Shown one piece after another: positions 53,968-63,408 of a stretch of DNA of 64,000 nucleotides (the first letter of the stretch is position 1; each line of letters opens with the position of its first letter). The position numbers and the translations under genes were made by a program. The notes beneath the pieces are model-generated. The model was not told where the DNA came from. It saw nothing but the letters and a program-made list of their open reading frames with translations, and searched no databases. This stretch comes from Nocardia pseudovaccinii NBRC 100343 (GTDB lineage: Bacteria; Actinomycetota; Actinomycetes; Mycobacteriales; Mycobacteriaceae): positions 1 to 64,000 of the forward strand of contig NZ_BDBY01000118.1 of the NCBI RefSeq assembly GCF_001613225.1. The letters are read 5' to 3'.

Positions 53968-55647
53968 TCACTCCGCGACGGAATCGGACAGGGCTTCGGC
54001 GATCCCGGCCCGCACGACCTTGCCGGTCGCATTGCGGGTCAGGGGCGTTGTGGTGATCCGCCACTGTGCGGGCACCTTGTAGTACGCGATGCGCTGCTTC
54101 GCGAACTCGGCCAGCTCCTGTTCCGTTGTGGCGGAGCCGTCCTCGACGACAACCAGTGCCGCGATCACCTGGCCGAGATCGTCATCGGGCAGTCCGACGA
54201 CGGCCGATTCGCGCACCGCGGGATGTTCGTCCAGGCACTGCTCGACCTCGGTCGGGTACACATTCTCGCCGCCGCGCAGGATGAGATCCGAACGCCTGCC
54301 GGACAATCGGAGTCGGCCCTGCTCCAGGACACCGATATCGCCGGTGCGCAACCAGCGCTCGGGCGTGATGGCGGCCGCGGTCGCGGCCTCGTCCGCCCAG
54401 TAGCCGAGCATCACATAGGGGCTGCGCACCCAGATCTCACCCTCGACGCCCTCGCCGACGGGTTCGCCGAGCGCATCGCGGATCTGCAGGTCGACCCCGA
54501 TCACCGGGCGGCCGACGGTATCCGGGAAGGCGGCGAGTTCGGCCGGTGCGGCAATGGTCGCCGCGGTACTGCATTCGGTCATGCCGTAGCTGGTCACCAG
54601 CGCGGTCTTGGCGACCGGAAGCTGTTCGCGCAGTTGCTGTTGCAGTGCGGCCGAGGACGGCGCCGAATTGAGCGAGAAGGCGGCAAGCGAGGTCAGATCG
54701 TACTTCGACAGATCCACTTCGAGCAGGCGACTCGCCATGGTCGGCATCGCGCCCCAGTTGCTGATCCGCTCCCGTTCGATCAGCCGCAGAATCCGCTCGG
54801 CATCGAACGCGCCCTGGTAGATGACGGCGGTATCGCCGGTCACCATCCGCGGCAGCACCAGATTGTGCAGGCTGGCGATGTGGAACAGCGGAGAGGTGAG
54901 CAGGAAGCGGCGCCCCTTCGGACTGCCGTCGTCGACGCCACCCTGGAAGGCGGCGGCGAGTGCGTCGTTGAATCGGTGATAGTCGATGACCGCCACCAGG
55001 TTTCGATGCGAATGCACCGCGCCCTTGGGGCGGCCGCTGGTGCCGCTGGTGTAGAGGATGATCGCGGGATCGTCCTCGTCCACCGGAGTATGCGGTAGCT
55101 CCCCTTCGCCGAATTCGGCGATCAGCGCGGGCAGGTCGTGCTCCATGGTGAGCACGGGAACCCGAACGTCCAGCTGCGCCACCTGACCCGCGCGTTTCGC
55201 GTCGACGATCAGGACCTTCGGACCGGTGTGCTCGAGGCCGTAGGCGATTTCGCGCGGCATCCACCAGGCGTTGTAGCCGACCGCGATCGCGCCGAGCGTC
55301 TGTGCCGCCCAGAACGTCACCACCCATTCAGGGGTGTTGGCCGCGAGAATACCGATCCGGTTGCCCTTTTCGACGCCGTACCGGTCTCGCAGTGCACGAG
55401 CCAGGGCGCCGACGGCGGCCGCGTGCTCGGTGTAGGACATTCGCCGGTCCTCGGTGACCAGGTAGTCGCGATCACCCAGGGTAACCGAGGCCGCGAGCAC
55501 TTCGCGCAGTGCGCGGACACGGTCCTCGAGCACCGGAATCGGCGCGCCGAGTACGTCTTCGACCGTCATCTCGAATGATCCGCCGGGACCGGTCAGCCGC
55601 GCGACGGCCTGCGCGGCCATTGCCTGTGGATCGAAAGGCTTTGTCAT
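53968..55647 (-). CDS. AMP-dependent acyl-CoA synthetase
   Basis: 559 residues of the ANL adenylating family. The phosphate loop is [20 protein letters not shown]5 is YGMTECS, A7-A8 covers [20 protein letters not shown] and [17 protein letters not shown], and the A10 Lys is in [14 protein letters not shown]. It activates a carboxylic acid to the CoA thioester using ATP. Start ATG 55647. It lies 20 bp downstream of the alcohol dehydrogenase and 4 bp before the amidohydrolase, so it belongs to one operon. Chain length or ring specificity cannot be read. Confidence 0.93.
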   Translation of the reverse strand: MTKPFDPQAMAAQAVARLTGPGGSFEMTVEDVLGAPIPVLEDRVRALREVLAASVTLGDRDYLVTEDRRMSYTEHAAAVGALARALRDRYGVEKGNRIGILAANTPEWVVTFWAAQTLGAIAVGYNAWWMPREIAYGLEHTGPKVLIVDAKRAGQVAQLDVRVPVLTMEHDLPALIAEFGEGELPHTPVDEDDPAIILYTSGTSGRPKGAVHSHRNLVAVIDYHRFNDALAAAFQGGVDDGSPKGRRFLLTSPLFHIASLHNLVLPRMVTGDTAVIYQGAFDAERILRLIERERISNWGAMPTMASRLLEVDLSKYDLTSLAAFSLNSAPSSAALQQQLREQLPVAKTALVTSYGMTECSTAATIAAPAELAAFPDTVGRPVIGVDLQIRDALGEPVGEGVEGEIWVRSPYVMLGYWADEAATAAAITPERWLRTGDIGVLEQGRLRLSGRRSDLILRGGENVYPTEVEQCLDEHPAVRESAVVGLPDDDLGQVIAALVVVEDGSATTEQELAEFAKQRIAYYKVPAQWRITTTPLTRNATGKVVRAGIAEALSDSVAE

Positions 55648-55667
55648 AGAAGGAACTTCCTCGTGGT

Positions 55668-56711
55668 TCAGGGCACAAGTACGGCACGGCCGGTAATGAG
55701 CCCGCGCTCCAGTCGGTCGAGGGCCGCGCGGCCGTCCACCAGATCGAAGCGTTCGGTTTCGACGGTCAGCCGACCCGACTGGGCCAGAGCAACGGAGTTG
55801 ATCAGGTCGGATTTGGTGCCGCCGTAGGACTTTCGGATCGAAGCGCCCCACGGCCAGCCCGGACCGCCCGCCGGTCCAGCCGTGATTTCCGGTGTGCCAC
55901 CGCCGAGCCCGATCATGCGGTACGCGCCGTTGGGGGCAACCGATTCCACCGCCAGCCTGGCGGTCGCATCGACACCGACGAAGTCGAAGACCGCGTCGGC
56001 ACCGCGGCCATTCGTGCGGTCCAGGATTTCGCGCGCGGTGTCGGCGCCGGAGAGCAGTCCCTCGGCCGCGCCGCAGCGAGTGGCCAGGGCGAGTTTGTCC
56101 TCGCTGACGTCGACGGCGATCACGTGCGTCGCGCTGGTCGCGGTGAGTATCTGCACCGCGACATGGCCGAGTCCACCGATGCCGATGACGACCGCGACAG
56201 AACCGGGGTACAACTGCTCTCGCGCACCGTTGATGGCGTGATAGCTGGACAGCGCGGCATCGGCCAGCGGCGCGGCCTGCAGGAAATCCAGCTCGCCGAT
56301 GGGTACGAAAGAGCTTGCGGGGATGCGGATGTACTCCGCCATACCGCCGTCCGGACCGAGTCCGGGACACGGCGGCATGGCGGTACGTCCGGCGGCGAGG
56401 CAGACATTCTCATTGCCGCTCACACATTCTCGGCAGACGCCGCACGACCAGCAGAGATAAACAATGCCGCGCTCACCGGCCACCCGACCCTCGACATCGC
56501 TGCCGACCGCCTCGATGGTGCCTGCCACCTCGTGCCCGAGCGTCAGCGGATCCTCGCGCATCTTGAACGGAATATGCAGCACATGCAGATCGGAATGGCA
56601 GATACCCGCGGCACCGACGCGCAGCAGCAGATCAGTCGGACCGATCGCGGGCACCGCGACCTTGCGTAGTTCGAGCACACCGGGTTCGGTGAGCTGCAAT
56701 GCCCGCATCAT
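55668..56711 (-). CDS. Zinc-dependent alcohol dehydrogenase (MDR family)
   Basis: 347 residues. The catalytic zinc site is GICHSDLH and [14 protein letters not shown], and the structural zinc loop is [18 protein letters not shown]. The NAD(P)-binding motif is [17 protein letters not shown] with [10 protein letters not shown] after it. It oxidises an alcohol to a ketone or aldehyde with NAD+. Start ATG 56711 overlaps the stop of the esterase gene (ATGA). Its product could feed the flavin monooxygenase encoded upstream in the same operon; that link is inferred. Confidence 0.93.
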   Translation of the reverse strand: MMRALQLTEPGVLELRKVAVPAIGPTDLLLRVGAAGICHSDLHVLHIPFKMREDPLTLGHEVAGTIEAVGSDVEGRVAGERGIVYLCWSCGVCRECVSGNENVCLAAGRTAMPPCPGLGPDGGMAEYIRIPASSFVPIGELDFLQAAPLADAALSSYHAINGAREQLYPGSVAVVIGIGGLGHVAVQILTATSATHVIAVDVSEDKLALATRCGAAEGLLSGADTAREILDRTNGRGADAVFDFVGVDATARLAVESVAPNGAYRMIGLGGGTPEITAGPAGGPGWPWGASIRKSYGGTKSDLINSVALAQSGRLTVETERFDLVDGRAALDRLERGLITGRAVLVP

Positions 56712-57847
56712 CCGCGCACCACCGAAAACACAGCGCGCAGATAGGCATTCGCACGATCGGAGCCGATGAGTCCGGGCGCCATTTTGTTCATGGTGTAGGC
56801 GAAGGTGACTCGATGATCGAGATCGTTGACCACGATGGCGCCGCCGAATCCGGCCCACCAGCAGACCTTCCCGCCGGGCACCTCCGGGGCGGTCTGCGGC
56901 TGGGGGAGTCCGTAACCGAGGCCGAAGCGCAGCGGCAGCAGTAGCGCCAGATCCGCACCGTCGGACTGCTGTTCGAAGATCAGATCGATTGTCTTCTCCG
57001 ATAAAAACCTTCGCCCGCGCAGCTCGCCACCGCAGGCGACCAGTGACTGCACCGCCGCCACGGAATGCGCATTGCCGTGCCCGTTCACCGCGCCGATCTC
57101 GGCCTTCCGCCATGCGGCACTATTGGCCTCCGGAATATCGAGCAGAGGACTGGTGAGCGTTTTGACCAGGATGCTGTCCTGATCGAGCGTGGCCATATCG
57201 AATTCCAGCAGCGGCGGCGGGACGAGTGGTGCGATGCGGTGATGATTTTCCGGTGCGGTGCCGATATGGAAATCGGCATCGAGCGGTCCGGCGAGTTGTT
57301 CGGCGAAGAACTCGCCGAGGGTGCGGCCCGTAATTCGACGGATCACTTCGCCTACCAGATGCCCGTAGTTCAGTGCGTGATAGCCCGATGCGGTGCCCGG
57401 TTCCCACCACGGCGGCTGGTTCGCGAGACGCGCGCTCGCCGCTTCGGCGTCGTAGATATCGGCCAGCTCGATCGGCCGCTCCCAGCCCGAGACTCCGGAG
57501 GTGTGGCCGAGTAAATGGCGAATCTCGATATCGCCCTTGCCGTTCGCGGCGAATTCCGGCCAGTAGTGTGCGACCTGCTGCTGCACATCCAGCTCGCCCC
57601 GGTCCACCAGCAGCAGCGCCGACAGCGCGGTCATGGTCTTGCTGATGGAGAAGACGTTGACCAGGGTGTCCTCGGTCCACGGCACGGTCCGCTCGAGATC
57701 ACGGTGCCCACCCCAGATATCGACGACCGGTTCGCCGTCGACGGTCACGCAGATCGATGCCCCGAGCTCCGCACCCGAGGCGATCTGGTCGGCCAATTCT
57801 TTTCGCACACCGGCGAATTCATCGGTACAGAATCCTGATGTCGTCAT
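56708..57847 (-). CDS. Serine hydrolase, class C beta-lactamase-like (family VIII esterase)
   Basis: 379 residues. The nucleophile is in VFSISKTMTALSALLLV (S-x-x-K), with the conserved Tyr in TASGYHALNYGHLVGEVI and the third-motif region near CWWAGFGGAIVVND. Family VIII esterases of this type hydrolyse short ester bonds and are not true lactamases. ATG 57847 has GAGGGCGG upstream and lies 10 bp after the flavin monooxygenase stop. In a Baeyer-Villiger-style route it would split the ester product. Confidence 0.88.
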   Translation of the reverse strand: MTTSGFCTDEFAGVRKELADQIASGAELGASICVTVDGEPVVDIWGGHRDLERTVPWTEDTLVNVFSISKTMTALSALLLVDRGELDVQQQVAHYWPEFAANGKGDIEIRHLLGHTSGVSGWERPIELADIYDAEAASARLANQPPWWEPGTASGYHALNYGHLVGEVIRRITGRTLGEFFAEQLAGPLDADFHIGTAPENHHRIAPLVPPPLLEFDMATLDQDSILVKTLTSPLLDIPEANSAAWRKAEIGAVNGHGNAHSVAAVQSLVACGGELRGRRFLSEKTIDLIFEQQSDGADLALLLPLRFGLGYGLPQPQTAPEVPGGKVCWWAGFGGAIVVNDLDHRVTFAYTMNKMAPGLIGSDRANAYLRAVFSVVRG

Positions 57848-57857
57848 CGCGCCGCCC

Positions 57858-59225
57858 TCACGCGTTCTCGAGCGCCCTGGCGGGCACCGGCAACGCATTG
57901 CCAGCGGCAGCGGCTCGCTTTGCGCCCCTTGCCATTTCCCGATTCATATCGCGCACATAGGGCTCGAACTCGACCTGGATCGTATGCCGAGGCGAGTTGT
58001 AATACCGTCCGGTGCGACGCTGTTCGGCCGCCGCGATCTCGGCAGTCATCTCCGCCTCCGACGGCGGCAGGTACTTGCCGGTCAGATAGGCCACGACCAA
58101 CTTGCTCTGCTGTTCGGCGAAATTCACCAGCGTCGGCAGCGGTTGGGCCAGACCGAGGTAGAACAGATTGTCCACACCCGGCTTCATCATCTGCTTGAAC
58201 AGCGGGATGCGATTCTGCTCGTCCGGCACCAGTTTCGGATCCGAGAAGAACGGGAAGCTGATGTGATAGCCGGTGGCGCAGACGATGACGTCCACCTCCT
58301 CGGTGCTGCCGTCGGCGAAGCGCACCTGCGTGCCCTCCAGGGCGGTAATGGCCGGTTTGAAGGCGATGTCGCCACAGCCCGCGCGATGCAGGAACTCCTC
58401 ACTCGCCGACGGATGTGCCTCGAACGGTTTGTGATCGGGTTTCGGCAGACCGTAGAACTCCATATCGCCGCGGAACTTGCGCACGAAGCGCTGCTTGAGC
58501 TTCAGGCTGACCTTGCGCGGAATCCACGGCGGCACACTCTGTTTGTCGCCGACCTTGCCGTTCACATACTTCGGCAGCACCCAGACCCCGCGGCGCGCGG
58601 AGACGGTGAGCTTCTCGGCGACGAAGCGCTGCGACAGTTCCGAGGCGATATCCAGACCGGAATTGCCCATGCCGACCACCACGATCTTCTTACCGCGCAT
58701 ATCCACCGGATCGAAGGGATCGTTGTAGGCGTGACTGTGCAGCAGCACGCCGTCGAATTCGCCAGGATAGTCCGGAACGCGCGGATCCCAGTGGTGGCCG
58801 TTGCAGACGATCAGCACGTCGTAGGCCCGGGTGCGGCCATCGCTCGCGGTGACCAGCCAGCTGCCGTCGTCCTGCCGCTCGGCCGCGGTGACCTTGGTAT
58901 CGAACAGGATCTTGTCGCGGAAGCCGAAATGGTCCACGTAATCCTTGAAGTACTGGAACAGCTGGGAATGGTGCGGGAAGTCCGGCCATTCCTCGGGCAC
59001 CGGATAATCCTCGAAGGCGAGCCGGAACTTGCTGGTGTCGATATGCAGCGACTGGTAGCAGGCCGACATCCCATTGGGATTCTTGAAATACCAATTGCCG
59101 CCGACCTCATCGCTCGCCTCGAAGACCTCGAAGGGAATATCGAAGTCCTGCAGGCGTTTTGCGGCGGTGATTCCGGAGGGGCCCGCGCCGATGACGCATA
59201 CCCGGGGCAGATTGCTGTGAGTCAA
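57858..59225 (-). CDS. Flavin-containing monooxygenase (FMO/BVMO class B)
   Basis: 455 residues. The FAD site is VCVIGAGPSGITAAKRLQ and the NADPH site is IVVVGMGNSGLDIASEL. The fingerprint FDGVLLHSHAY fits FxGxxxHxxxY/F, the FMO form rather than the strict BVMO form. VIVCATGYHISFPF is the usual ATG motif. It oxygenates a ketone, amine or sulfide. TTG 59225 is favoured by GAGGAC about 9 nt upstream; GTG 59258 and the longer frame lack an RBS. First gene of the operon divergent from the TetR gene. Confidence 0.9.
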   Translation of the reverse strand: MTHSNLPRVCVIGAGPSGITAAKRLQDFDIPFEVFEASDEVGGNWYFKNPNGMSACYQSLHIDTSKFRLAFEDYPVPEEWPDFPHHSQLFQYFKDYVDHFGFRDKILFDTKVTAAERQDDGSWLVTASDGRTRAYDVLIVCNGHHWDPRVPDYPGEFDGVLLHSHAYNDPFDPVDMRGKKIVVVGMGNSGLDIASELSQRFVAEKLTVSARRGVWVLPKYVNGKVGDKQSVPPWIPRKVSLKLKQRFVRKFRGDMEFYGLPKPDHKPFEAHPSASEEFLHRAGCGDIAFKPAITALEGTQVRFADGSTEEVDVIVCATGYHISFPFFSDPKLVPDEQNRIPLFKQMMKPGVDNLFYLGLAQPLPTLVNFAEQQSKLVVAYLTGKYLPPSEAEMTAEIAAAEQRRTGRYYNSPRHTIQVEFEPYVRDMNREMARGAKRAAAAGNALPVPARALENA

Positions 59226-59341
59226 TTCCGTAGTCCTCGTCCGAAGGATTGCCGTCACGTGGGCGGCACCGGATCCGGTGCGGCGAACCATCCCGCGCCG
59301 CCTGCGGCACGTGGAGTGACGTAGGCAACAAATTAGCACTG

Positions 59342-59375
59342 ACTAGACTTGCTGTCTAGTGAATGACATGATGTC
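59342..59375. promoter_or_regulatory. Palindromic operator in the FMO/TetR divergent promoter
   Basis: ACTAGAC-TTGCT-GTCTAGT (59342-59360) is a perfect 7-bp inverted repeat. A second, smaller palindrome GACAT-G-ATGTC (59365-59375) follows at once. Both lie at the presumed start of the TetR gene and in front of the FMO operon, a typical autorepressor arrangement. Confidence 0.6.
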
Positions 59376-60000
59376 TACCATGCCGACCAAGTCGAACCCG
59401 CCCGGACTGAGCCTGCGCGACGAACAGAAGCTGCAGACCCGCGCCAGACTGATGGACGGCGCCAAGGCGCTGTTCACCGAACGGGGTTATGCGGCGGTCC
59501 GGGTCGACGACATCGCCGCCGCCGTCGGCTGCAGCCGCGCCACCTTCTACCTGCACTTCAGCAGCAAGCTGGAGATCCTGCGCGCCATCGCCGAACAGAG
59601 CACCGCGCCGACCGCACTGCACTTCTACGAGGATCTGGACCGGGTACTCGACACCGGCTCTCGCGCGGAATTCGTGGACTGGGTGACCCGCGCCATCGCC
59701 TGGTTCCACGAATACAAGGACCTGCTGCCCGCCTGGGACGAGGCCACCGCACTGGAGCCGGAATTCCGCGAAATCGCCCGCCGCGGCATTCTGGCCCTGC
59801 CCAATGCCATGACCTCCTACCTCGCCCGCTGGCCCGAAAACCGTCGCGACGAGGCGCGCCTACGCGTGGAACTCCTTGTCGCCCAACTGGAACGCTTCTT
59901 CACCCGCTGGGCCATGCAAGGCACCATCGATGTCTCCGCCGCGCAAGCCGCCGAAGTCCTCACCGACATCTGGTTTCCGGCCCTGCAAGCCCCCGCCTAG
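59371..60000 (+). CDS. TetR family transcriptional regulator
   Basis: About 209 residues. The helix-turn-helix at about 20-65 (QTRARLMDGAKALFTERGYA, DDIAAAVGCSRATFYLHF) is followed by a helical effector domain. Several starts are possible (GTG 59359, ATG 59368, 59371, 59380). The GTG overlaps the main palindrome, so an ATG at 59371 or 59380 is preferred; no clear RBS is present, consistent with a leaderless message. Likely repressor of the FMO operon. It is convergent with the epoxide hydrolase and overlaps it by 4 bp. Confidence 0.88.
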   Translation: MSTMPTKSNPPGLSLRDEQKLQTRARLMDGAKALFTERGYAAVRVDDIAAAVGCSRATFYLHFSSKLEILRAIAEQSTAPTALHFYEDLDRVLDTGSRAEFVDWVTRAIAWFHEYKDLLPAWDEATALEPEFREIARRGILALPNAMTSYLARWPENRRDEARLRVELLVAQLERFFTRWAMQGTIDVSAAQAAEVLTDIWFPALQAPA

Positions 60001-61226
60001 CGGCGGCCGCGGAAGGTGCGGCGAAGGTCCTGGGTCCAGCGGTCCGGGATTTCCCAGGGAATGAAGTGGCCGCCCTGGTCGTGGGCGGTCAGGTTGACGA
60101 GGTTGTACCAAGGGCCGCGGTCGCTGGTGCGGAAGTGCTCGACGCGGTCGGCGGTGGTGACGCCGGGTGGATTCTCGTAGCCGACGAAAGTAATGCCGGT
60201 GGGGGCCTCGATGACGGGGTCGCGATCGTGGGACGGTGTCCAGGGGTACCGGTTGTTATTGGCATAGGTGCGGATCGAGGTGCCGATGGAATTGGTGACC
60301 CAGAAGATCATCGCGTGGGTGAGCAGTTCGTCCTTGTTGAAGACGGTTTCTATATCGCCGCCGTTGTCGCTCCATGCCATCCAGCGCTGGAGTATCCAGG
60401 CGAGCATGCCCGCGGGTGAATCGGAGAGGCCGAAGGCCAGGGTGCTCGGTTCGAGGACGTGCGCGGCGAGGTGGACGCCGAAACGGTGCTCCAGCTCGAT
60501 GATTCGGTCGTAGACAGCCGTCGGCAGGCCGTCCGGAATGGGACGCCCGCCGGTTAGGTCCCAGCCTCGGTCACCGTTGAACAGCGTCAGCTTCTGGCCC
60601 GAACCGATGTGGATGGCGTACAGCTCGTCGGCGTATTTGTGGCCGAGCTGACCGGTGACCAATGCGCCGACATCGCACCCCGCGGCGGCGTATTTCGGGT
60701 AGCCCAGGGTTTCGGTCATGAGGGTGTGCCAGAGGTCGGCGACCTTCCAGAAGTTCATACCCGGATGCTTCGACAGCGGACTGGAGAAGCCGAAACCGGG
60801 GAAAGACGGCACGATCACATCGAAGGCATCGGCGGGATCGCCACCGTACGTACCGGGATCGGCGAGCGGATCGATGACCTTGGCCCAGTGCCAGAACGTC
60901 CACGGCCAGCCGTGGGTGAGGATCAGCGGTATCGGATTCGGGCCGACACCGGGTTTGCGCAGGAAATGCACCGGAACGCCATCGACGTCGACAAGGTAGT
61001 TGTCATAGGCGTTGATCGCGGCTTCGGCCTCGCGCCAGTCGTATTCGTGCTGCCAGTATTCGACGAGTTCTTGCAGGTAGCCGCGGTCTACGCCGTAGTA
61101 GCGGTCGTCATTGCCCACATCGTCGGGCCAGCGCGTCAGCGCGAGCCGGAGTCGCAGATCGGTGAGCACCGCATCGGGCACGTGAATCGGTGACGGCTGG
61201 AGCGGGAACGGGTCGGCGTGGCTCAA
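59997..61226 (-). CDS. Epoxide hydrolase (EHN-type)
   Basis: 409 residues. The N-terminal epoxide-hydrolase lid domain (about 10-110: LRLRLALTRWPDDVGNDDRY) precedes an alpha/beta hydrolase core. HGWPWTFWHW supplies the oxyanion HG-x-P motif, the nucleophilic Asp is in AAAGCDVGALVTGQL, and the catalytic His is in LTAHDQGGHFIPWE. It opens epoxides to diols. TTG 61226 is chosen because GGAGAG is 6 nt upstream and similarity starts there. It is not co-directional with TetR but on the strand of the FMO operon, with its own promoter. Confidence 0.9.
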   Translation of the reverse strand: MSHADPFPLQPSPIHVPDAVLTDLRLRLALTRWPDDVGNDDRYYGVDRGYLQELVEYWQHEYDWREAEAAINAYDNYLVDVDGVPVHFLRKPGVGPNPIPLILTHGWPWTFWHWAKVIDPLADPGTYGGDPADAFDVIVPSFPGFGFSSPLSKHPGMNFWKVADLWHTLMTETLGYPKYAAAGCDVGALVTGQLGHKYADELYAIHIGSGQKLTLFNGDRGWDLTGGRPIPDGLPTAVYDRIIELEHRFGVHLAAHVLEPSTLAFGLSDSPAGMLAWILQRWMAWSDNGGDIETVFNKDELLTHAMIFWVTNSIGTSIRTYANNNRYPWTPSHDRDPVIEAPTGITFVGYENPPGVTTADRVEHFRTSDRGPWYNLVNLTAHDQGGHFIPWEIPDRWTQDLRRTFRGRR

Positions 61227-61299
61227 AGATCTCTCCTGCAACCGCTTCGCGAATCTCGGATGCCTCGACCGTAGCACCGGCGAAATCGCGAGCCCCGAG

Positions 61300-61554
61300 T
61301 CATGCCTCCGGCGGGGAATCCTCCTCGCCGACAGGCGCGTCCGCCTTGGTCGGCACCGCGACCGGCCGCAACAACACCCAGACCAGGAAGGCCAGCGCCA
61401 CCGCTCCCATCCCGAGGCCTGCCCAGAGATTGACATTCACTCCGCCGGTCTTGGCTTCCTCGGCCCCGGTGTCGTGTACCAGTCCGGTCACAACCAAAAC
61501 GACCGCATAGCTGCCAAGCAGTGCGCCGACAATGGTGCGGATATCGAAAAGCAT
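61300..61554 (-). CDS. Small two-helix membrane protein next to the symporter
   Basis: 84 residues with hydrophobic segments at about 7-27 and 43-64 and an acidic Pro/Glu tail (EEDSPPEA). ATG 61554 is 12 bp downstream of the symporter stop with GGAGG upstream, so it is co-transcribed. Similar short proteins accompany SSS transporters in actinobacteria and may be an auxiliary subunit; no function is established. Confidence 0.7.
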   Translation of the reverse strand: MLFDIRTIVGALLGSYAVVLVVTGLVHDTGAEEAKTGGVNVNLWAGLGMGAVALAFLVWVLLRPVAVPTKADAPVGEEDSPPEA

Positions 61555-61566
61555 CGACCGGCCTCC

Positions 61567-63309
61567 TTATCCGACAATGATATTCAGGGCGATGACCAGT
61601 ACCAGCGCGATCCCCGCGAGCAGCACCGGCCGCTGATACCAGGGCAGGCTCGCCTCGTCCGGATCGTGCCGCAGTTCCTTCGGCGTCTCGGAATAAACCA
61701 GCCCGACCAGTTCGGCATCCGGCTTCGACTGCGTCACCTGGGTAACCGCCACGCTGACCACGATATCCACGACGAACGCCACCCCGGCCGCGACGAAACT
61801 CGAACCCTGACCGGACAATTCGAAGACTTCGGTTTTGTGCAGGATGAAAACCACTATCGCCGAGACGGTTCCGAAGACCAGCCCCATCCAACCCGCCGTC
61901 GGCGTCATCCGCTTCCAGAACATACCGAGAATGAACGTCGCGAACAGCGGAGCGTTGAAGAAGCTGAACAGCGTCTGCAGATAGTCCATCATATTGCTGA
62001 AATTGCCTGCGATGAACGCGGTTCCGATCGCCGCGACGGTCGCGCCGACCGTGGCCAGCCGACCGACGTTCAGGTAGTACCCGTCCGGCCGATCCCGCCG
62101 CACATACTGCTGCCACAGGTCATAGCTGAACACCGTATTGAAGGCGGAGATATTGGCCGCCATACCCGCCATGAATGCCGCAAGCAATCCGGCGAGGCCC
62201 ACGCCGAGCAGTCCGTTCGGCAGCACGTCCTTCATCAGATACAGCAGCGCCTGGTTGTAGGTGGCATCACCGGAGTAGTTCGAACCCGTTGTCTCCGCCG
62301 CCTTGTACTCGCTCATCTGCGGTACCAGCACCGCGCTGATCATGCCGGGAATCACCACGATCAACGGAATGAACATCTTCGGATACGCGCCGATGATCGG
62401 GGTACGCCGCGCGGCCGAAATGGAATGCGTCGCGAGTGCGCGCTGCACCTCGACGAAGTTGGTGGTCCAGTAGCCGAACGAGAGCACGAATCCGAGGCCG
62501 AAGACGATGCCGACCACCGAAAGGAAGTTATCGGAAAATCCGCTGAGCGCATTGCCCGGCCAGGATTCCAACTGCGCGCCACCGCCGGGTGACGCGGTCA
62601 CCTTGTCCCGCAGCCCATCCCAGCCACCGGCCTTGTGCAGACCGACCAGCGTCAGCGGCAACAGCGCGGCGACGATCACGAAGAACTGCAACACCTCGTT
62701 GTAGATCGCCGCGGACAATCCGCCGAGGGTGATGTAGGAGAGCACGATCACCGCGGCGACGATCACCGACACCCACAGCGGCCAGCCGAGCAGCACATTC
62801 AGAATCGAACCGAGCAGATACAGATTCACCCCGGCAATGAGCACCTGCGCGATGGCGAAGCTCAACGCGTTCACCAGATGTGCGCCGGTACCGAAGCGCC
62901 GCCGCATGAACTCCGGCACACTGCGCACCTTGGAGCCGTAGTAGAACGGCATCATCACCACGCCGAGGAAAAGCATGGCCGGGACCGCGCCGATCCAGAA
63001 GTAGTGGAAGGTGGGGAAGCCGTATTCGGCGCCATTGGCCGACATGCCCATGATCTCGACCGCGCCCAGATTGGCGGAGATGAAGGCGAGACCGGTCACC
63101 CAGGCGGGCAGCGATCGTCCGGACAGGAAGAAGTCGATACTCGACGAGACCCGCTGCCTGGCCAGCAGACCGATACCGATTACGAAGACGAAATACAGCG
63201 CTACCAGCGCATAGTCGACGGGCTGCGCGTCCAGGCGCAGTGTCGTCTCGGCGTGTACCGAGACGGCATCCAGCGCCGATGTGAAAACGGTCGAATCGGC
63301 AAGCGGCAC
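61567..63309 (-). CDS. Sodium:solute symporter (SSS family, sugar type)
   Basis: 580 residues with about fourteen membrane helices of the LeuT-fold SSS family. Landmarks are SSSIDFFLSGRSLPAWVTGL, FISANLGAVEIMGMSANGAE, GLAGLLAAFMAGMAANISAFN (Na+ site region of helix 8) and the FSFFNAPLFATFILGMFWKR segment typical of SGLT/vSGLT sugar carriers. GTG 63309 has GGAGGGACG upstream; the longer frame is not family-like. It lies 99 bp downstream of galactokinase on the same strand, so galactose or a related sugar is the likely substrate. Confidence 0.9.
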   Translation of the reverse strand: MPLADSTVFTSALDAVSVHAETTLRLDAQPVDYALVALYFVFVIGIGLLARQRVSSSIDFFLSGRSLPAWVTGLAFISANLGAVEIMGMSANGAEYGFPTFHYFWIGAVPAMLFLGVVMMPFYYGSKVRSVPEFMRRRFGTGAHLVNALSFAIAQVLIAGVNLYLLGSILNVLLGWPLWVSVIVAAVIVLSYITLGGLSAAIYNEVLQFFVIVAALLPLTLVGLHKAGGWDGLRDKVTASPGGGAQLESWPGNALSGFSDNFLSVVGIVFGLGFVLSFGYWTTNFVEVQRALATHSISAARRTPIIGAYPKMFIPLIVVIPGMISAVLVPQMSEYKAAETTGSNYSGDATYNQALLYLMKDVLPNGLLGVGLAGLLAAFMAGMAANISAFNTVFSYDLWQQYVRRDRPDGYYLNVGRLATVGATVAAIGTAFIAGNFSNMMDYLQTLFSFFNAPLFATFILGMFWKRMTPTAGWMGLVFGTVSAIVVFILHKTEVFELSGQGSSFVAAGVAFVVDIVVSVAVTQVTQSKPDAELVGLVYSETPKELRHDPDEASLPWYQRPVLLAGIALVLVIALNIIVG

Positions 63310-63408
63310 AGCGTCGTCCCTCCAGGCGATGAAACCGGACGTCGTTCTACTGTGCGTGATTGTGCCGCACGCGCGCGGCACATTCGCGCACAAAAGTTGA
63401 GCGGTTGC

